A stretch of 41,462 bases of DNA from Fructilactobacillus sanfranciscensis DSM 20451 (GCF_001436035.1 NZ_AYYM01000007.1:11159-52620); one strand, 5' to 3'; positions 20,823 to 29,058 are shown, numbered from the stretch's first letter. Program-made: numbers and translations. The notes: generated by a model from the letters alone, not told the origin.

Positions 20823-21623
20823 TTGAATAAAGCTATTTTTGGTAATTACTTACCAGGGAATTCAAATATTCACCGCATGAATCCGACTGCCAAAATTTTG
20901 GCTACTTTATTAGTCATTACTTGGATTTTATTTGCTAATAACATCTGGAATTATGGACTTTTAGTGGCATTTGCCGTTTTTGAGACCTATCTAGCACAAC
21001 TCAAACTTAAGACGGTCCTAAAGGCCATTAAGCCCTTTATTTGGCTAATTATGTTTACCGTTGTTATTCAAATTATCTTTAGTCCTCATGGAAGCTCATA
21101 TTTTTCCTGGGGTCCAATTAAAATTACTAATTATGGGATACAGTTGGCCGGTTTAATTTTTATTCGGTTTGTCTTAATTATTATCCAAGCAACCCTCTTA
21201 ACGATGACAACTTCACCTAATTCAATCGCGAGTGGAGTAGAAAAATTAATCGCTCCTTTACGATATGTTGGAGTTCCAGTCGAAACCATCGGAATCATGA
21301 TTTCAATTGCGTTACGGTTTGTTCCAACCTTAATGGAAGAATTACAAGTTATTATGGATGCCCAACGTTTGCGTGGAGTAATGTTTAATAGTGGCGGTTT
21401 TATCAAGAGGTGTAAGAATATTATTTCTTTAATCATTCCCATTTTGGTATCTTCGTTTCGCCATGCTGATAATTTAGCGGATGCCTTGGGAGCAAGTGGG
21501 TACGAAGCTAATCAACCGCGTAGTAGTTATCGACAGTATCATTGGAATTTAACAGATAGCATAACGATTATCGCAGTTATTTTGTTGGGAATTGCAGTAA
21601 TTTTAATGAGGACTTTAAGTTAA
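20823..21623 (+). CDS. ecfT: ECF transporter transmembrane component T
   Basis: Membrane scaffold linking the two ATPases to S components. It is 266 residues with a TTG start and RBS GGAGGG. About five to six hydrophobic helices are seen, plus the cytoplasmic coupling motifs with Ala-Arg-Gly type signatures, here DAQRLRGV and DALGASGYEA. Its stop overlaps the truA ATG by one base. Confidence 0.94.
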   Translation: MNKAIFGNYLPGNSNIHRMNPTAKILATLLVITWILFANNIWNYGLLVAFAVFETYLAQLKLKTVLKAIKPFIWLIMFTVVIQIIFSPHGSSYFSWGPIKITNYGIQLAGLIFIRFVLIIIQATLLTMTTSPNSIASGVEKLIAPLRYVGVPVETIGIMISIALRFVPTLMEELQVIMDAQRLRGVMFNSGGFIKRCKNIISLIIPILVSSFRHADNLADALGASGYEANQPRSSYRQYHWNLTDSITIIAVILLGIAVILMRTLS

Positions 21624-22414
21624 TGAGAAGATATAAAATTACATTTGCATATGATGGAACAAAGTTTGCGGGGTTTCAAAAGCAACCCAAACAACGGACT
21701 GTGGAGGGCGTTTTAACTAAATTAGTTAATCGAATGGCTAAAAACCCAACTCAAGAAATTGGAGTCTACGGATCAGGAAGAACGGATGCAGGTGTGCATG
21801 CTCTAGCTCAAGTTGCTCACTTTGATTTTCCGTTTGATATACCCGCAGAAAACATGCTCAAAGGCTTGAATAGCATGTGCCCATTAGATATCGAAATTTT
21901 AAAAGTTAAAATTGCTGAACCAAATTTTCATGCTCGCTATGATGTAACCGGGAAAAAATACCTTTACAAAATTTCATTAGGTCAATTTACAGATCCATTT
22001 AAACGATTTTATACCGCTCATTGGCGTTTTCCTATGGATTTTGAAAAAATGGAGATTGCAATCCAAGACTTTGTCGGTAAACATGATTTTTCATCATTTG
22101 TTGCTTCTGGTGCTAAACCAGGAAGTCGGGTAAGAACTGTTTTTTCGGTTAAAGCAATTAATGATCAGGCCAATCATGAAATTCATTTTGAATTTTATGG
22201 AGATGGTTTTATGTACAACCAAATTAGAATTATGACGGCTGTTTTAGTTGAAATTGGAATGGGGAAAAGACCAATTCATGATATTCAACGCTTACTAAAA
22301 GTAAAAGATCGCCAAGAAGCTCGTTTGACGATGCCTGCTGAAGGATTATATCTAAAGCAAGTTTATTATCCTGGTGATGATCCTGAACATTCTGAAAAAA
22401 AGCATCATGACTAG
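21623..22414 (+). CDS. truA: tRNA pseudouridine(38-40) synthase TruA
   Basis: Converts U38-U40 of tRNA anticodon stem-loops to pseudouridine. It is 263 residues. The catalytic aspartate is in GSGRTDAGVHALAQ. Tail motifs FMYNQIRIM and DRQEARLTMPAEGLYL are intact. Coupled to ecfT by TAATG overlap. There is no clear terminator before the rplM promoter. Confidence 0.96.
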   Translation: MRRYKITFAYDGTKFAGFQKQPKQRTVEGVLTKLVNRMAKNPTQEIGVYGSGRTDAGVHALAQVAHFDFPFDIPAENMLKGLNSMCPLDIEILKVKIAEPNFHARYDVTGKKYLYKISLGQFTDPFKRFYTAHWRFPMDFEKMEIAIQDFVGKHDFSSFVASGAKPGSRVRTVFSVKAINDQANHEIHFEFYGDGFMYNQIRIMTAVLVEIGMGKRPIHDIQRLLKVKDRQEARLTMPAEGLYLKQVYYPGDDPEHSEKKHHD

Positions 22415-22432
22415 ATTAATTCTTGAATTTGA

Positions 22433-22461
22433 TTGACTTTTCACTTTATAGTTTGTAAAAT
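22433..22461 (+). promoter_or_regulatory. Predicted rplM-rpsI promoter
   Basis: TTGACT (22433-22438), 17-nt spacer, TAAAAT (22456-22461), with an ~80-nt leader before rplM. Confidence 0.75.
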
Positions 22462-22467
22462 GGTATA

Positions 22468-22540
22468 TGGTATTGTTTGCCCCACATTTAAGCCCCGGAA
22501 ACTTATATTGGTGTCGAACAAAACAAAGAAACGCGGAGGA
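22468..22540 (+). promoter_or_regulatory. L13 leader RNA
   Basis: GTTTG (22475-22479) can pair with CGAAC (22515-22519), enclosing conserved-looking GCCCCACA and AGCCCCGG segments, ending just before the RBS. Position and pattern match the known Firmicute L13 leader, thought to mediate autoregulation by L13. Recognised from memory of the motif, not from a covariance search. Confidence 0.65.
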
Positions 22541-22547
22541 AAATATA

Positions 22548-22991
22548 GTGCGTACAACATACATGGCTAAACCCGGTGAAACTGAACACAAATGGTACAT
22601 TATCGATGCTGCTGGTATTCCAGTAGGTCGTCTTGCAAGTGTTACTGCTTCAGTTTTACGCGGTAAAAACAAAGTAACTTACACACCAAACGTAGACAAT
22701 GGTGACAATGTAATTATTATCAATGCATCACAAGTTGCATTAACTGGTCACAAGGCCAAAGATAAGATGCATTTCCACCATACTCAATACATTGGTGGAA
22801 TTAAACAAGAATCATTTGGTAAATTGCGTGCTGAAAAACCTGAAAAGTTCATTGAACAAGTTGTTAAGGGTATGCTTCCTCACAACTCATTAGGACGTAA
22901 GATTGGTTTGAAACTTCACGTATATGCTGGTGAAGATCACAAGCATGATGCACAAAAACCAGAAGTTTTAGATATTACTAACCTAATTTAA
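22548..22991 (+). CDS. rplM: 50S ribosomal protein L13
   Basis: Early assembly protein of the 50S. I choose GTG 22548 (147 residues, [11 protein letters not shown]), matching the family, with RBS CGGAGGA at 22534-22540; a longer frame from 22467 runs through the leader. [26 protein letters not shown] and [12 protein letters not shown] are conserved. Thirteen nt separate it from rpsI. Confidence 0.97.
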   Translation: MRTTYMAKPGETEHKWYIIDAAGIPVGRLASVTASVLRGKNKVTYTPNVDNGDNVIIINASQVALTGHKAKDKMHFHHTQYIGGIKQESFGKLRAEKPEKFIEQVVKGMLPHNSLGRKIGLKLHVYAGEDHKHDAQKPEVLDITNLI

Positions 22992-23004
22992 GGAGGATAT
23001 ACAC

Positions 23005-23397
23005 ATGGCTAAAGTTCAATACAGTGGTACAGGTCGTCGTAAAGACTCAGTTGCTCGTGTACGTTTAGTACCAGGTACTGGTAAGATTATTATCAACGGT
23101 AAAGACGTTGAAGAATACATTCCATTCCCTAACTTACGAGAAGTTATTTTACAACCATTCAATGTTACTGAAACATTAGGTAACTACGACACATTAGCAA
23201 ACGTTAATGGTGGTGGTTTCTCTGGTCAATCAGGTGCAGTTCGTTTAGGAATTGCTCGTGCATTGCTTGATGTAGATCCTGACTTCCGTGAAGCTCTTAA
23301 AAGAGCTGGTCTTTTGACTCGTGATCCACGAATGAAAGAACGTAAGAAACCAGGTCTTAAGAAAGCTCGTAAGGCTGGTCAATTCTCAAAACGTTAA
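23005..23397 (+). CDS. rpsI: 30S ribosomal protein S9
   Basis: Its C-terminal tail reaches P-site tRNA. It is 130 residues: [39 protein letters not shown] and the FSKR end are conserved. RBS AAGGAGG. Followed by a strong hairpin terminator in which the next ORF's only ATG sits. Confidence 0.98.
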   Translation: MAKVQYSGTGRRKDSVARVRLVPGTGKIIINGKDVEEYIPFPNLREVILQPFNVTETLGNYDTLANVNGGGFSGQSGAVRLGIARALLDVDPDFREALKRAGLLTRDPRMKERKKPGLKKARKAGQFSKR

Positions 23398-23424
23398 GAT
23401 ATATTTTTACGAATATGCTTTTGG

Positions 23425-23453
23425 AACACTCATACTTGGTATGGGTGTTTTTT
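23425..23453 (+). terminator. rpsI terminator
   Basis: An 11-bp stem AACACTCATAC/GTATGGGTGTT with a TTG loop and T-run. It overlaps the 5' end of the dld reading frame. Confidence 0.85.
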
Positions 23454-25108
23454 GTTTGCAAAAAATATTCCTAATTACTTCTAAATCACGTTCTGAAAAA
23501 TATCGTGAAGGATATCGTTCCGGTCATGGTGACGCCTTAGCAGTAATCCGTCCAAAGACCTTAATTGAACTATGGAAAGTTTTACAAATTGTCCATCAAG
23601 CTGGTTTGATTGTGATTATGCAAGCTGCCAACACCGGATTAACAGGAGGATCCGTTCCTAACGATAATAGTTATGATCGTGATGTGGTAGTCATTAATAC
23701 TTTAAGAATGAAAGGGATTCAATTAATTGACGATAACAAACAAGTAATCGTATTCCCTGGAACAACTTTACATGGGTTAGAAACAAAACTTGATAAAGTT
23801 GATCGTAACCCACACTCTGTCATTGGTTCATCAACAATTGGGGCAAGTGTCGTCGGTGGAGTAAACAATAATTCTGGCGGTGCTTTAGTTCAACGTGGAC
23901 CAGCTTACACAGAGTTAGCTCTTTATGCTCAAGTTGATAAAAATAATCAATTACATCTAGTCAATCATTTAGGTGTTGATTTAGGAACCACACCTGAAGA
24001 GATTTTAACTAATTTGGAAAATCATAATTATAGTAGTCAAGACGTTCATTATAGTGAAGAACGAGTTGGACACAATCGTAATTATGAAAGCCGTGTTCGT
24101 AATGTTGATGCTAGTACGCCAACTCGTTACAATGCTGATCCGCGAGAACTATATGAAGTTTCTGGTTCTGCCGGTAAACTAGTTACGTTTGCAGTCCGTT
24201 TAGATACTTATCCTAAGCCTAAAGAAGAAAAGGTCTTTTACATTGGAACTAATGATCCGGATGTTTTGGAAAAATTAAGACGGCATATTTTAACGAAGTT
24301 TAAATACCTTCCCGTTTCTGGTGAATACATGCACCGTGAAGCTTATGACTTAGCGAAAAAATATGGTAAAGATAGTTTAATGGTAATTGATGATATCGGA
24401 ACCAAACCATTACCATTCTTATTTAATGCCAGAGCTGCTAGTGAAAGAATCTTACGGCATATTCCTACCTTTAAACCATATTTCGTTGATCGTATGTTAC
24501 AAAATATGAGTAAGATTTTCCCTGACCAATTGCCTAAACGGATGGAAGAGTTCCGGGACAAATATCAACACTATCTTCAATTAAAAGTTGATAATCAAGG
24601 AATTAAAGAAGCACAAGATTATTTACAAGAGTTTTTCAAAGATAACGAAGGTGGCTACTTTGAATGTACCCCTAAAGAAGCTAAAGTTGCTGCAACGCAT
24701 CGTTACGTAACAGCTGCTGTTCCAATTCGTTATGCAGAAACTCACCAAAAAGATGATATTCAAATTTTACCTTTGGATATTGCTTTACCACGAAATGAAG
24801 AAGACTGGTTCGAAATTTTACCTAAAGAAATTGATGATAAAATTAAATACAAACTTTACTATGGACACTTCTTGGATCACGTTATGCATCAAGATTACAT
24901 CTTGAAAAAAGGTGTTGATCCTCATGAATTGAAACAAGAAATGTTAAAAATTTTAGATAAACGTGGTGCTCGTTATCCTGCTGAACATAATGTAGGACAC
25001 TTATATCATGCTCCTGAAAGTTTAGTTAAACATTACAAAGAATGTGATCCAACAAATATGTTCAATCCTGGAATTGGATTAACTTCGACGAAGAGGGATT
25101 GGAAATAG
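23441..25108 (+). CDS. dld: Quinone-dependent D-lactate dehydrogenase (FAD), 5' end apparently lost
   Basis: Peripheral membrane flavoenzyme oxidising D-lactate to pyruvate with electrons to quinone. From LITSKSRSEKYREGYRSG onward it aligns closely with E. coli Dld: PCMH-type FAD segment MQAANTGLTGGSVPN, HSVIGSSTIGASVVGG, the C-terminal Dld-specific domain, and GARYPAEHNVGHLYHAPE with NPGIG. It has 555 residues against about 570; the first ~15-20 family residues are replaced by MGVFCLQKIF. The only ATG (23441) lies inside the rpsI terminator, no RBS precedes it, and no other start codon exists upstream in frame. The body is intact over 540 codons. It may be silent, translated weakly from TTG 23456, or a recent pseudogene. 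Confidence 0.85.
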   Translation: MGVFCLQKIFLITSKSRSEKYREGYRSGHGDALAVIRPKTLIELWKVLQIVHQAGLIVIMQAANTGLTGGSVPNDNSYDRDVVVINTLRMKGIQLIDDNKQVIVFPGTTLHGLETKLDKVDRNPHSVIGSSTIGASVVGGVNNNSGGALVQRGPAYTELALYAQVDKNNQLHLVNHLGVDLGTTPEEILTNLENHNYSSQDVHYSEERVGHNRNYESRVRNVDASTPTRYNADPRELYEVSGSAGKLVTFAVRLDTYPKPKEEKVFYIGTNDPDVLEKLRRHILTKFKYLPVSGEYMHREAYDLAKKYGKDSLMVIDDIGTKPLPFLFNARAASERILRHIPTFKPYFVDRMLQNMSKIFPDQLPKRMEEFRDKYQHYLQLKVDNQGIKEAQDYLQEFFKDNEGGYFECTPKEAKVAATHRYVTAAVPIRYAETHQKDDIQILPLDIALPRNEEDWFEILPKEIDDKIKYKLYYGHFLDHVMHQDYILKKGVDPHELKQEMLKILDKRGARYPAEHNVGHLYHAPESLVKHYKECDPTNMFNPGIGLTSTKRDWK

Positions 25109-25160
25109 GTGAAGGTCTGATTAATTCTAATAAAAACATTCTGTACATTAATCATTATTA

Positions 25161-25187
25161 AACTCGTACTTAGTATGAGTTATTATT
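25161..25187 (+). terminator. Weak hairpin after dld, similar to the rpsI terminator
   Basis: A 9-bp stem AACTCGTAC/GTATGAGTT with a TTA loop, followed by the T-rich ATTATT. Over 29 nt it matches the rpsI terminator at 23 positions, so dld is flanked by two related hairpins. Confidence 0.55.
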
Positions 25188-25195
25188 GTTATAAT
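25187..25195 (+). promoter_or_regulatory. Extended -10 promoter candidate
   Basis: TGTTATAAT (25187-25195), consensus TGN-TATAAT, with no good -35 box. It could drive the small ORF and the RHH-SPFH genes downstream. Confidence 0.4.
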
Positions 25196-25230
25196 AATAA
25201 ATATTTTATTTAAGTAATTTTATATTTATT

Positions 25231-25362
25231 ATGAGGAGAATTAATTGTGATTGGAAGTCTGGAAAATTTATTGATATAGGAGCAAAAGAAGCATTAAGAC
25301 AAGTCTTTTCAAATCTAGATGAAGAGGAACATTTTAATAGATATTGGCGGCCTGAAGATTAA
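25231..25362 (+). CDS. 43-residue orphan ORF, possibly a gene fragment
   Basis: Encodes MRRINCDWKSGKFID, then IGAKEALRQVFSNLDEEEHF and NRYWRPED: hydrophilic, with amphipathic helix character. No RBS precedes its ATG. A better RBS-start pair (GAGGAG, then GTG 25247) enters another frame and stops after ten codons. It may therefore be the remnant of a frameshifted gene. I do not recognise a family. Confidence 0.3.
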   Translation: MRRINCDWKSGKFIDIGAKEALRQVFSNLDEEEHFNRYWRPED

Positions 25363-25374
25363 AAAAGGAAAAAT

Positions 25375-25707
25375 ATGGAAAAAATTGCCATCACTCTCAA
25401 TCCCCAAAATGCCCACACCCTTCAACTATTAGCAAACGCCAAAGGTATCACTGTGGCTGCCGAAATTGAGTCAATCATCGCCCAACATTTTGCAAAACTC
25501 GAACTAATCGGGATGCCGGAATTAGTTGGCACCGAAATTAGCGGCAACCAACTCCAAGCGGATGGAATTGTAAAACTTAACGGTGTGTTATACTTTTACC
25601 AAATCGTTGGTAGCACATTAAAGTCAAAAGCGACTTATGTAGTAGCTGATGTGACCGACCAAAAAGTTTATTTAGTCGATAAAGGAGAGTACCATGCTCG
25701 GAATTAA
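25375..25707 (+). CDS. Unknown protein with an RHH-like N-terminus, coupled to an SPFH gene
   Basis: It is 110 residues. Residues 3-42 (KIAITLNPQNAHTLQLLANA, GITVAAEIESIIAQHF) have the strand-helix-helix pattern of ribbon-helix-helix DNA-binding or antitoxin domains: alternating hydrophobic strand, then two helices with a G-T/V turn. Residues 45-110 look like a small beta domain (GIVKLNGVLYFYQIVG, ATYVVADVTDQKVYLVD). I do not know this architecture. RBS AAGGA. Its end overlaps the SPFH start by 14 nt, so the two are probably translated together. The early codons are unusually C-rich compared with neighbours. Confidence 0.7.
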   Translation: MEKIAITLNPQNAHTLQLLANAKGITVAAEIESIIAQHFAKLELIGMPELVGTEISGNQLQADGIVKLNGVLYFYQIVGSTLKSKATYVVADVTDQKVYLVDKGEYHARN

Positions 25708-26542
25708 AATTGTGCAACAAAACAACGTTGGATTAGTAACCTTTTTAGGAAAATATTCTCGTCAATTTGAGAGTGGAATTCATTTTTATATTCCATTTAT
25801 AGAACACGTCAGTACGGTTAGCCTTCAATCACAACCGTTAGCTTTACCTGTTCAAACTGGGATTACCAAAGATAATGCCAGTATTAGTATTCAAGTTACC
25901 TTAAACTACCGAATTACTAATGCTGAACGCTATACCTTTGGAAACAGTAATTCAATTCAATCAATGGCCTACCAAGTTAGTGGAACGCTTCGTGACATTA
26001 TCGGAAGTATGGATCTTGATGAAGTTTTAAATTCTACTGATAAAATTAACACTAAATTAATGCAAAACATTGGTGATTTAACTAACACTTATGGAGTCAT
26101 GATTGAACGGGTTCAAATCGGTAACTTAACACCTTCTAAAGGGGTTAGTGAAGCGATGGAAAATCAAATTACTGCATCTAAAAATAAGCAAGCAACCATT
26201 TCACAAGCCCAAGGGAATGCTGAACAAATTCGCTTAAATACTGAAGCACAAAATGCCGCTAAAATTGCAACTGCCAAAGCTGATAAACAACAAACTGAAA
26301 TTCATGCTGATGCACAAGCATACGCCACAAAGATTCAAGCCGATGCCGACAAATATCGAATTGCTGAATTACAAGCTGCCTATGCCGCTGCTGATCCTAA
26401 GTATTTCAATGCGCAATCAATTGATGCCATCCGTGCTGCCGGGACAGACGGTAACTTAATTATTGTGCCAAATGAAAGCAATGGTTTATACGGTCAATTA
26501 GCTGCTTTTAGTAAGATGCAAAAAACCGACACAACCAAATAA
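25694..26542 (+). CDS. SPFH/band-7 (stomatin-like) protein without membrane anchor
   Basis: It is 282 residues. The SPFH domain spans about 5-170 (NNVGLVTFLGKYSRQFESGI, HFYIPFIEHVSTV, then SGTLRDIIGSMDLDEVL and RVQIGNLTPSKGV). An Ala/Gln/Lys-rich coiled coil at about 155-235 follows, then a C-terminal segment with FNAQSIDAIRA. Bacterial relatives normally begin with a transmembrane helix; here the protein starts directly with the SPFH domain and has none. RBS AAAGGAGAG lies within the preceding gene. SPFH proteins scaffold membrane microdomains or proteases; the role here is unknown. Confidence 0.85.
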   Translation: MLGIKIVQQNNVGLVTFLGKYSRQFESGIHFYIPFIEHVSTVSLQSQPLALPVQTGITKDNASISIQVTLNYRITNAERYTFGNSNSIQSMAYQVSGTLRDIIGSMDLDEVLNSTDKINTKLMQNIGDLTNTYGVMIERVQIGNLTPSKGVSEAMENQITASKNKQATISQAQGNAEQIRLNTEAQNAAKIATAKADKQQTEIHADAQAYATKIQADADKYRIAELQAAYAAADPKYFNAQSIDAIRAAGTDGNLIIVPNESNGLYGQLAAFSKMQKTDTTK

Positions 26543-26552
26543 GTGGGAAAAA

Positions 26553-26870
26553 ATGAACTTTAAGCAAATTCATCACATTGCTATCATCGGGCCTGATTAC
26601 GCTGAATCACTGCATTTTTACCGTGACGTTTTAGGCTTTGAAGTGATTCGCGAACATCAGCGTCCTGACAAAGATGACGTCAAAATTGATTTAAAAATCA
26701 ATGAGACAACTGAGTTAGAGTTATTTATTAAACCAGACGTACCCCGACGAGTTAATTGTCCTGAAGCACAAGGTGTCGAGGTTGAAGCCTTGCGTACGGA
26801 TGACTATACTGGCGAAAAGATGGTCTTTTTCTATGACCCAGATGGTTTACCAATTGAATTACATGAATAA
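26553..26870 (+). pseudogene. VOC/glyoxalase-like protein with internal in-frame deletion
   Basis: Resembles the YaeR-like VOC family (about 126 residues), but has 105. The N-terminal beta-alpha-beta module (IHHIAIIGPDYAESLHFYRD, then DLKINETTELELFIKP) is intact, and so is the end (TGEKMVFFYDPDGLPIELHE). Between PEA and QGVEVE the expected ~20 residues containing the G-L-R-H-L-A-F strand are absent, including one of the metal-ligand histidines. The reading frame is preserved. It is likely inactive, unless it represents a genuinely shortened variant. Confidence 0.65.
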
Positions 26871-26906
26871 AAAAATGGATTGAGAATTAATTCTCAATCC
26901 ATTTTT
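26871..26906. terminator. Bidirectional terminator between VOC gene and DUF2187 gene
   Basis: A perfect 18+18 inverted repeat (A5-TGGATTGAGAATT and its complement) with T-runs in both directions, between convergent genes. Confidence 0.9.
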
Positions 26907-26914
26907 AATTAAAA

Positions 26915-27193
26915 TTATTTTTCTGGTTCGTCTTCTTTAGGTTCTTCTTCGACTTTTTCAGGACGAGGAGCTTGCTTAATCATCGTTAGATCTTTCCAGT
27001 TAATCACAGTTTTACCGTGATAACTATCGAGAATATCAGGATCATCAGTTTTAAAAGACACTAAGAAGGCATTTTTGTAACCTTTTTCAATGGTTCCTGT
27101 GAAATCATCTTTTTTAATTTTGAAACCAACTACATCACCGACTTCGAAGGGTGATTTTTCAGTTTCAGTTAATTCATCATTTTTCTTTGGCAA
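26915..27193 (-). CDS. DUF2187 family (KOW-like) protein
   Basis: I choose the TTG start at 27191-27193 (92 residues, MPKKNDELTE), because AAGGAGG at 27202-27208 on the minus strand is placed for it; the ATG at 27235 would put that RBS inside the gene. Residues ~14-60 (FEVGDVVGFKIKKDDFTGTI ... KTVINWKDL) fit the small beta-barrel DUF2187/KOW-like fold. The C-terminus is a Glu/Pro/Lys-rich tail. Function unknown; perhaps nucleic-acid or ribosome associated. Monocistronic, convergent with the VOC gene. Confidence 0.75.
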   Translation of the reverse strand: MPKKNDELTETEKSPFEVGDVVGFKIKKDDFTGTIEKGYKNAFLVSFKTDDPDILDSYHGKTVINWKDLTMIKQAPRPEKVEEEPKEDEPEK

Positions 27194-27307
27194 GATTGTC
27201 GCCTCCTTGTTTAATACTCGAACAAAATATTTCAAATTACTATACTAGTTAATTATAACCTATTTTGTAGTACAATTTAAGTATATCGAAAGATGTGGGT
27301 GTTTAAT

Positions 27308-27946
27308 TTGGCAAAAAAAAGACGGCGGAAACGCAAGCGTACCAGAAAAACTAAAAAAAATAATGTTTCAGGTTATGGTCTAATTGTACTAATTGTGATT
27401 GGAATGTTTTTAGTGGTGGGAATTATGAAATTTGTTAAGTCACCAACTTTTATTTATTACAATCAACCTAACATTAGCCAGCAAGATAAAAAATTTGTAA
27501 ACAAAGTATTGCCAGAAGCGTTCGTTGTCCAAAAGAAATATCGCATTTTAACTAGCATTACCTTAGCACAGGCTATCTTAGAATCAAATTGGGGCCAAAG
27601 TGAATTGGCAGCAAAATATCACAACTTATTTGGTGTGAAGGCAGGCGCTAATCAACCCGGAGTTAATTTAACAACAACCGAATATCGATATGGGAAACCA
27701 GAGACAGTCACAGGGCGGTTTCGCGTTTATGATAGTTGGAAGCAGTCAATTGATGATCATGCGATGCTTTTAGCTCATGGAACGGACTGGAATGCTTTAC
27801 AATATAAAGAAGTTGTTCAAGCTGATAATTACAAGGATTCTGCAAAAGGTTTAAGCATGGATGGATATGCAACTGATCCCGCTTATGCCCAAAAAATAAT
27901 TCAAATCATTGAAAAATATCATCTCAATAAATATGATCGAAACTAG
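27308..27946 (+). CDS. Membrane-anchored N-acetylglucosaminidase (GH73, peptidoglycan hydrolase)
   Basis: Cleaves glycan strands in the cell wall. The TTG start at 27308 gives MAKKRRRKRKR, a very basic cytoplasmic head, then one membrane helix (GLIVLIVIGMFLVVGIMKFV, about 24-43) and an extracellular glucosaminidase domain: SITLAQAILESNWGQSELA with the catalytic glutamate, YHNLFGVKAG, FRVYDSWKQSIDDHA and GYATDPAYAQKI. It is 212 residues; ATG 27293 would add five. No SH3 or LysM repeats are present. Divergent from the DUF2187 gene. Confidence 0.9.
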   Translation: MAKKRRRKRKRTRKTKKNNVSGYGLIVLIVIGMFLVVGIMKFVKSPTFIYYNQPNISQQDKKFVNKVLPEAFVVQKKYRILTSITLAQAILESNWGQSELAAKYHNLFGVKAGANQPGVNLTTTEYRYGKPETVTGRFRVYDSWKQSIDDHAMLLAHGTDWNALQYKEVVQADNYKDSAKGLSMDGYATDPAYAQKIIQIIEKYHLNKYDRN

Positions 27947-27966
27947 GATAGAGGGGTAGTTTAATT

Positions 27967-29058
27967 ATGAATACAAATTTATTAAATCCCGGAGCAACCT
28001 TGGGAGTAATTGGTGATAATCTTAATGGCTGTCAAATTATGAAAGAGGCCAAAAGTTTAGGACTAAAAGTTGGCGTATTAACAACTTTGTCTGAAAGTAA
28101 AATTAAACAATATGCCGATTTTGTAGTTGTCGGCAGTTTCAATGATCGTTCAGTTTTAAAGGATTTTGCCGAACATTGTGATGTAGTAACTTATGCGACT
28201 GATTCAATTGATTTTGCTTCACTAAAATACATGGCCCAGTTTACTAAAATTCCTCAAGGTACTGATTTACTAGAAATTGTTCAAGATCGTGCCTTAGAAC
28301 ATGCCTTCTTTGATCAACTGAACGTGAACAGTGTTCCTTATATGACAGTTGTCGGCATTGATGATTTATACCAAGCTAGCGATTCAATTGGTTATCCAGC
28401 TGTTTTAAAACCAATTTTAAAAACTGGAACCCAACAACAAGAGTTCAAAATTGGTACCAAAAACGAAATTGATTTAACCAAACCGCTTTTTGGTCATGGA
28501 ACTTTTATTCTAGAATCAGATATTAACTATTTGCACAAGTTTTTAGTAATTGCGACTCGAGATCAAAATGGGAAATTAGTTCAGTTCCCAGTACTTTAAT
28601 ATCATGGTGCGGAAAATGGTACGAAAGTGGTTATTAACAGTGAGTTTACCGATATGAAAGATGCTCTTGCTGAAATGAAACGCATTACTAATGAAGTTGC
28701 AAAAAACATTAATTATGTTGGAACGTTTGAATTAAGTTTTGGGTTTGATAAGAATGAAACATTATATGTTTGTGGCATTCGACCAACGACCACTTCTTTC
28801 GGGTTTATTTTCAATCTAGGAATGAACATTAACCAATATCGCGAACACTTGCGAGCTTTAAGTAACTTACCGTTACCAGAAGTACAAAAATATACGGATG
28901 TGATTTTGAAGTCCTTTATTCCAGAACAACTTCCTGCGATTTTAAAAGCTCGTGCTAGTGAACCGGATTGGCAATTAAACTTTGAACATCAATGTATTTT
29001 GATTCCAACTGACACGGTTATTAAGACGGAAGCCAGTTTTAATCAATATAACTTATAA
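27967..29058 (+). pseudogene. purK: PurK-like ATP-grasp protein interrupted by one in-frame stop
   Basis: Resembles N5-carboxyaminoimidazole ribonucleotide synthase of de novo purine synthesis. The first part (211 codons) has PGATLGVIGDN, SIGYPAVLKPI and the HKFLVIATRDQNGKLVQFPV strand. A TAA at 28597-28599 then interrupts, and the same frame resumes at once (YHGAENGTKVVINSEF) and runs to 29058, including YVGTFELSF and REHLRALSNLPLP. Normal PurK signatures are eroded: GGGQLGRM is GDNLNGCQIM, the GYDGKGQ loop is missing, and NEIAPRPHNSGH is CGIRPTTTSFGF. The copy was probably non-catalytic before the nonsense change. RBS GAGGGG. A terminator follows. Confidence 0.8.

Noticed and set aside
21131-21442. 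103-codon minus-strand ORF inside ecfT
   Set aside because: Fully within the conserved ecfT gene on the opposite strand.
22352-22672. 106-codon minus-strand ORF over the L13 leader
   Set aside because: Covers the truA end, promoter, leader and rplM start; no initiation signal.
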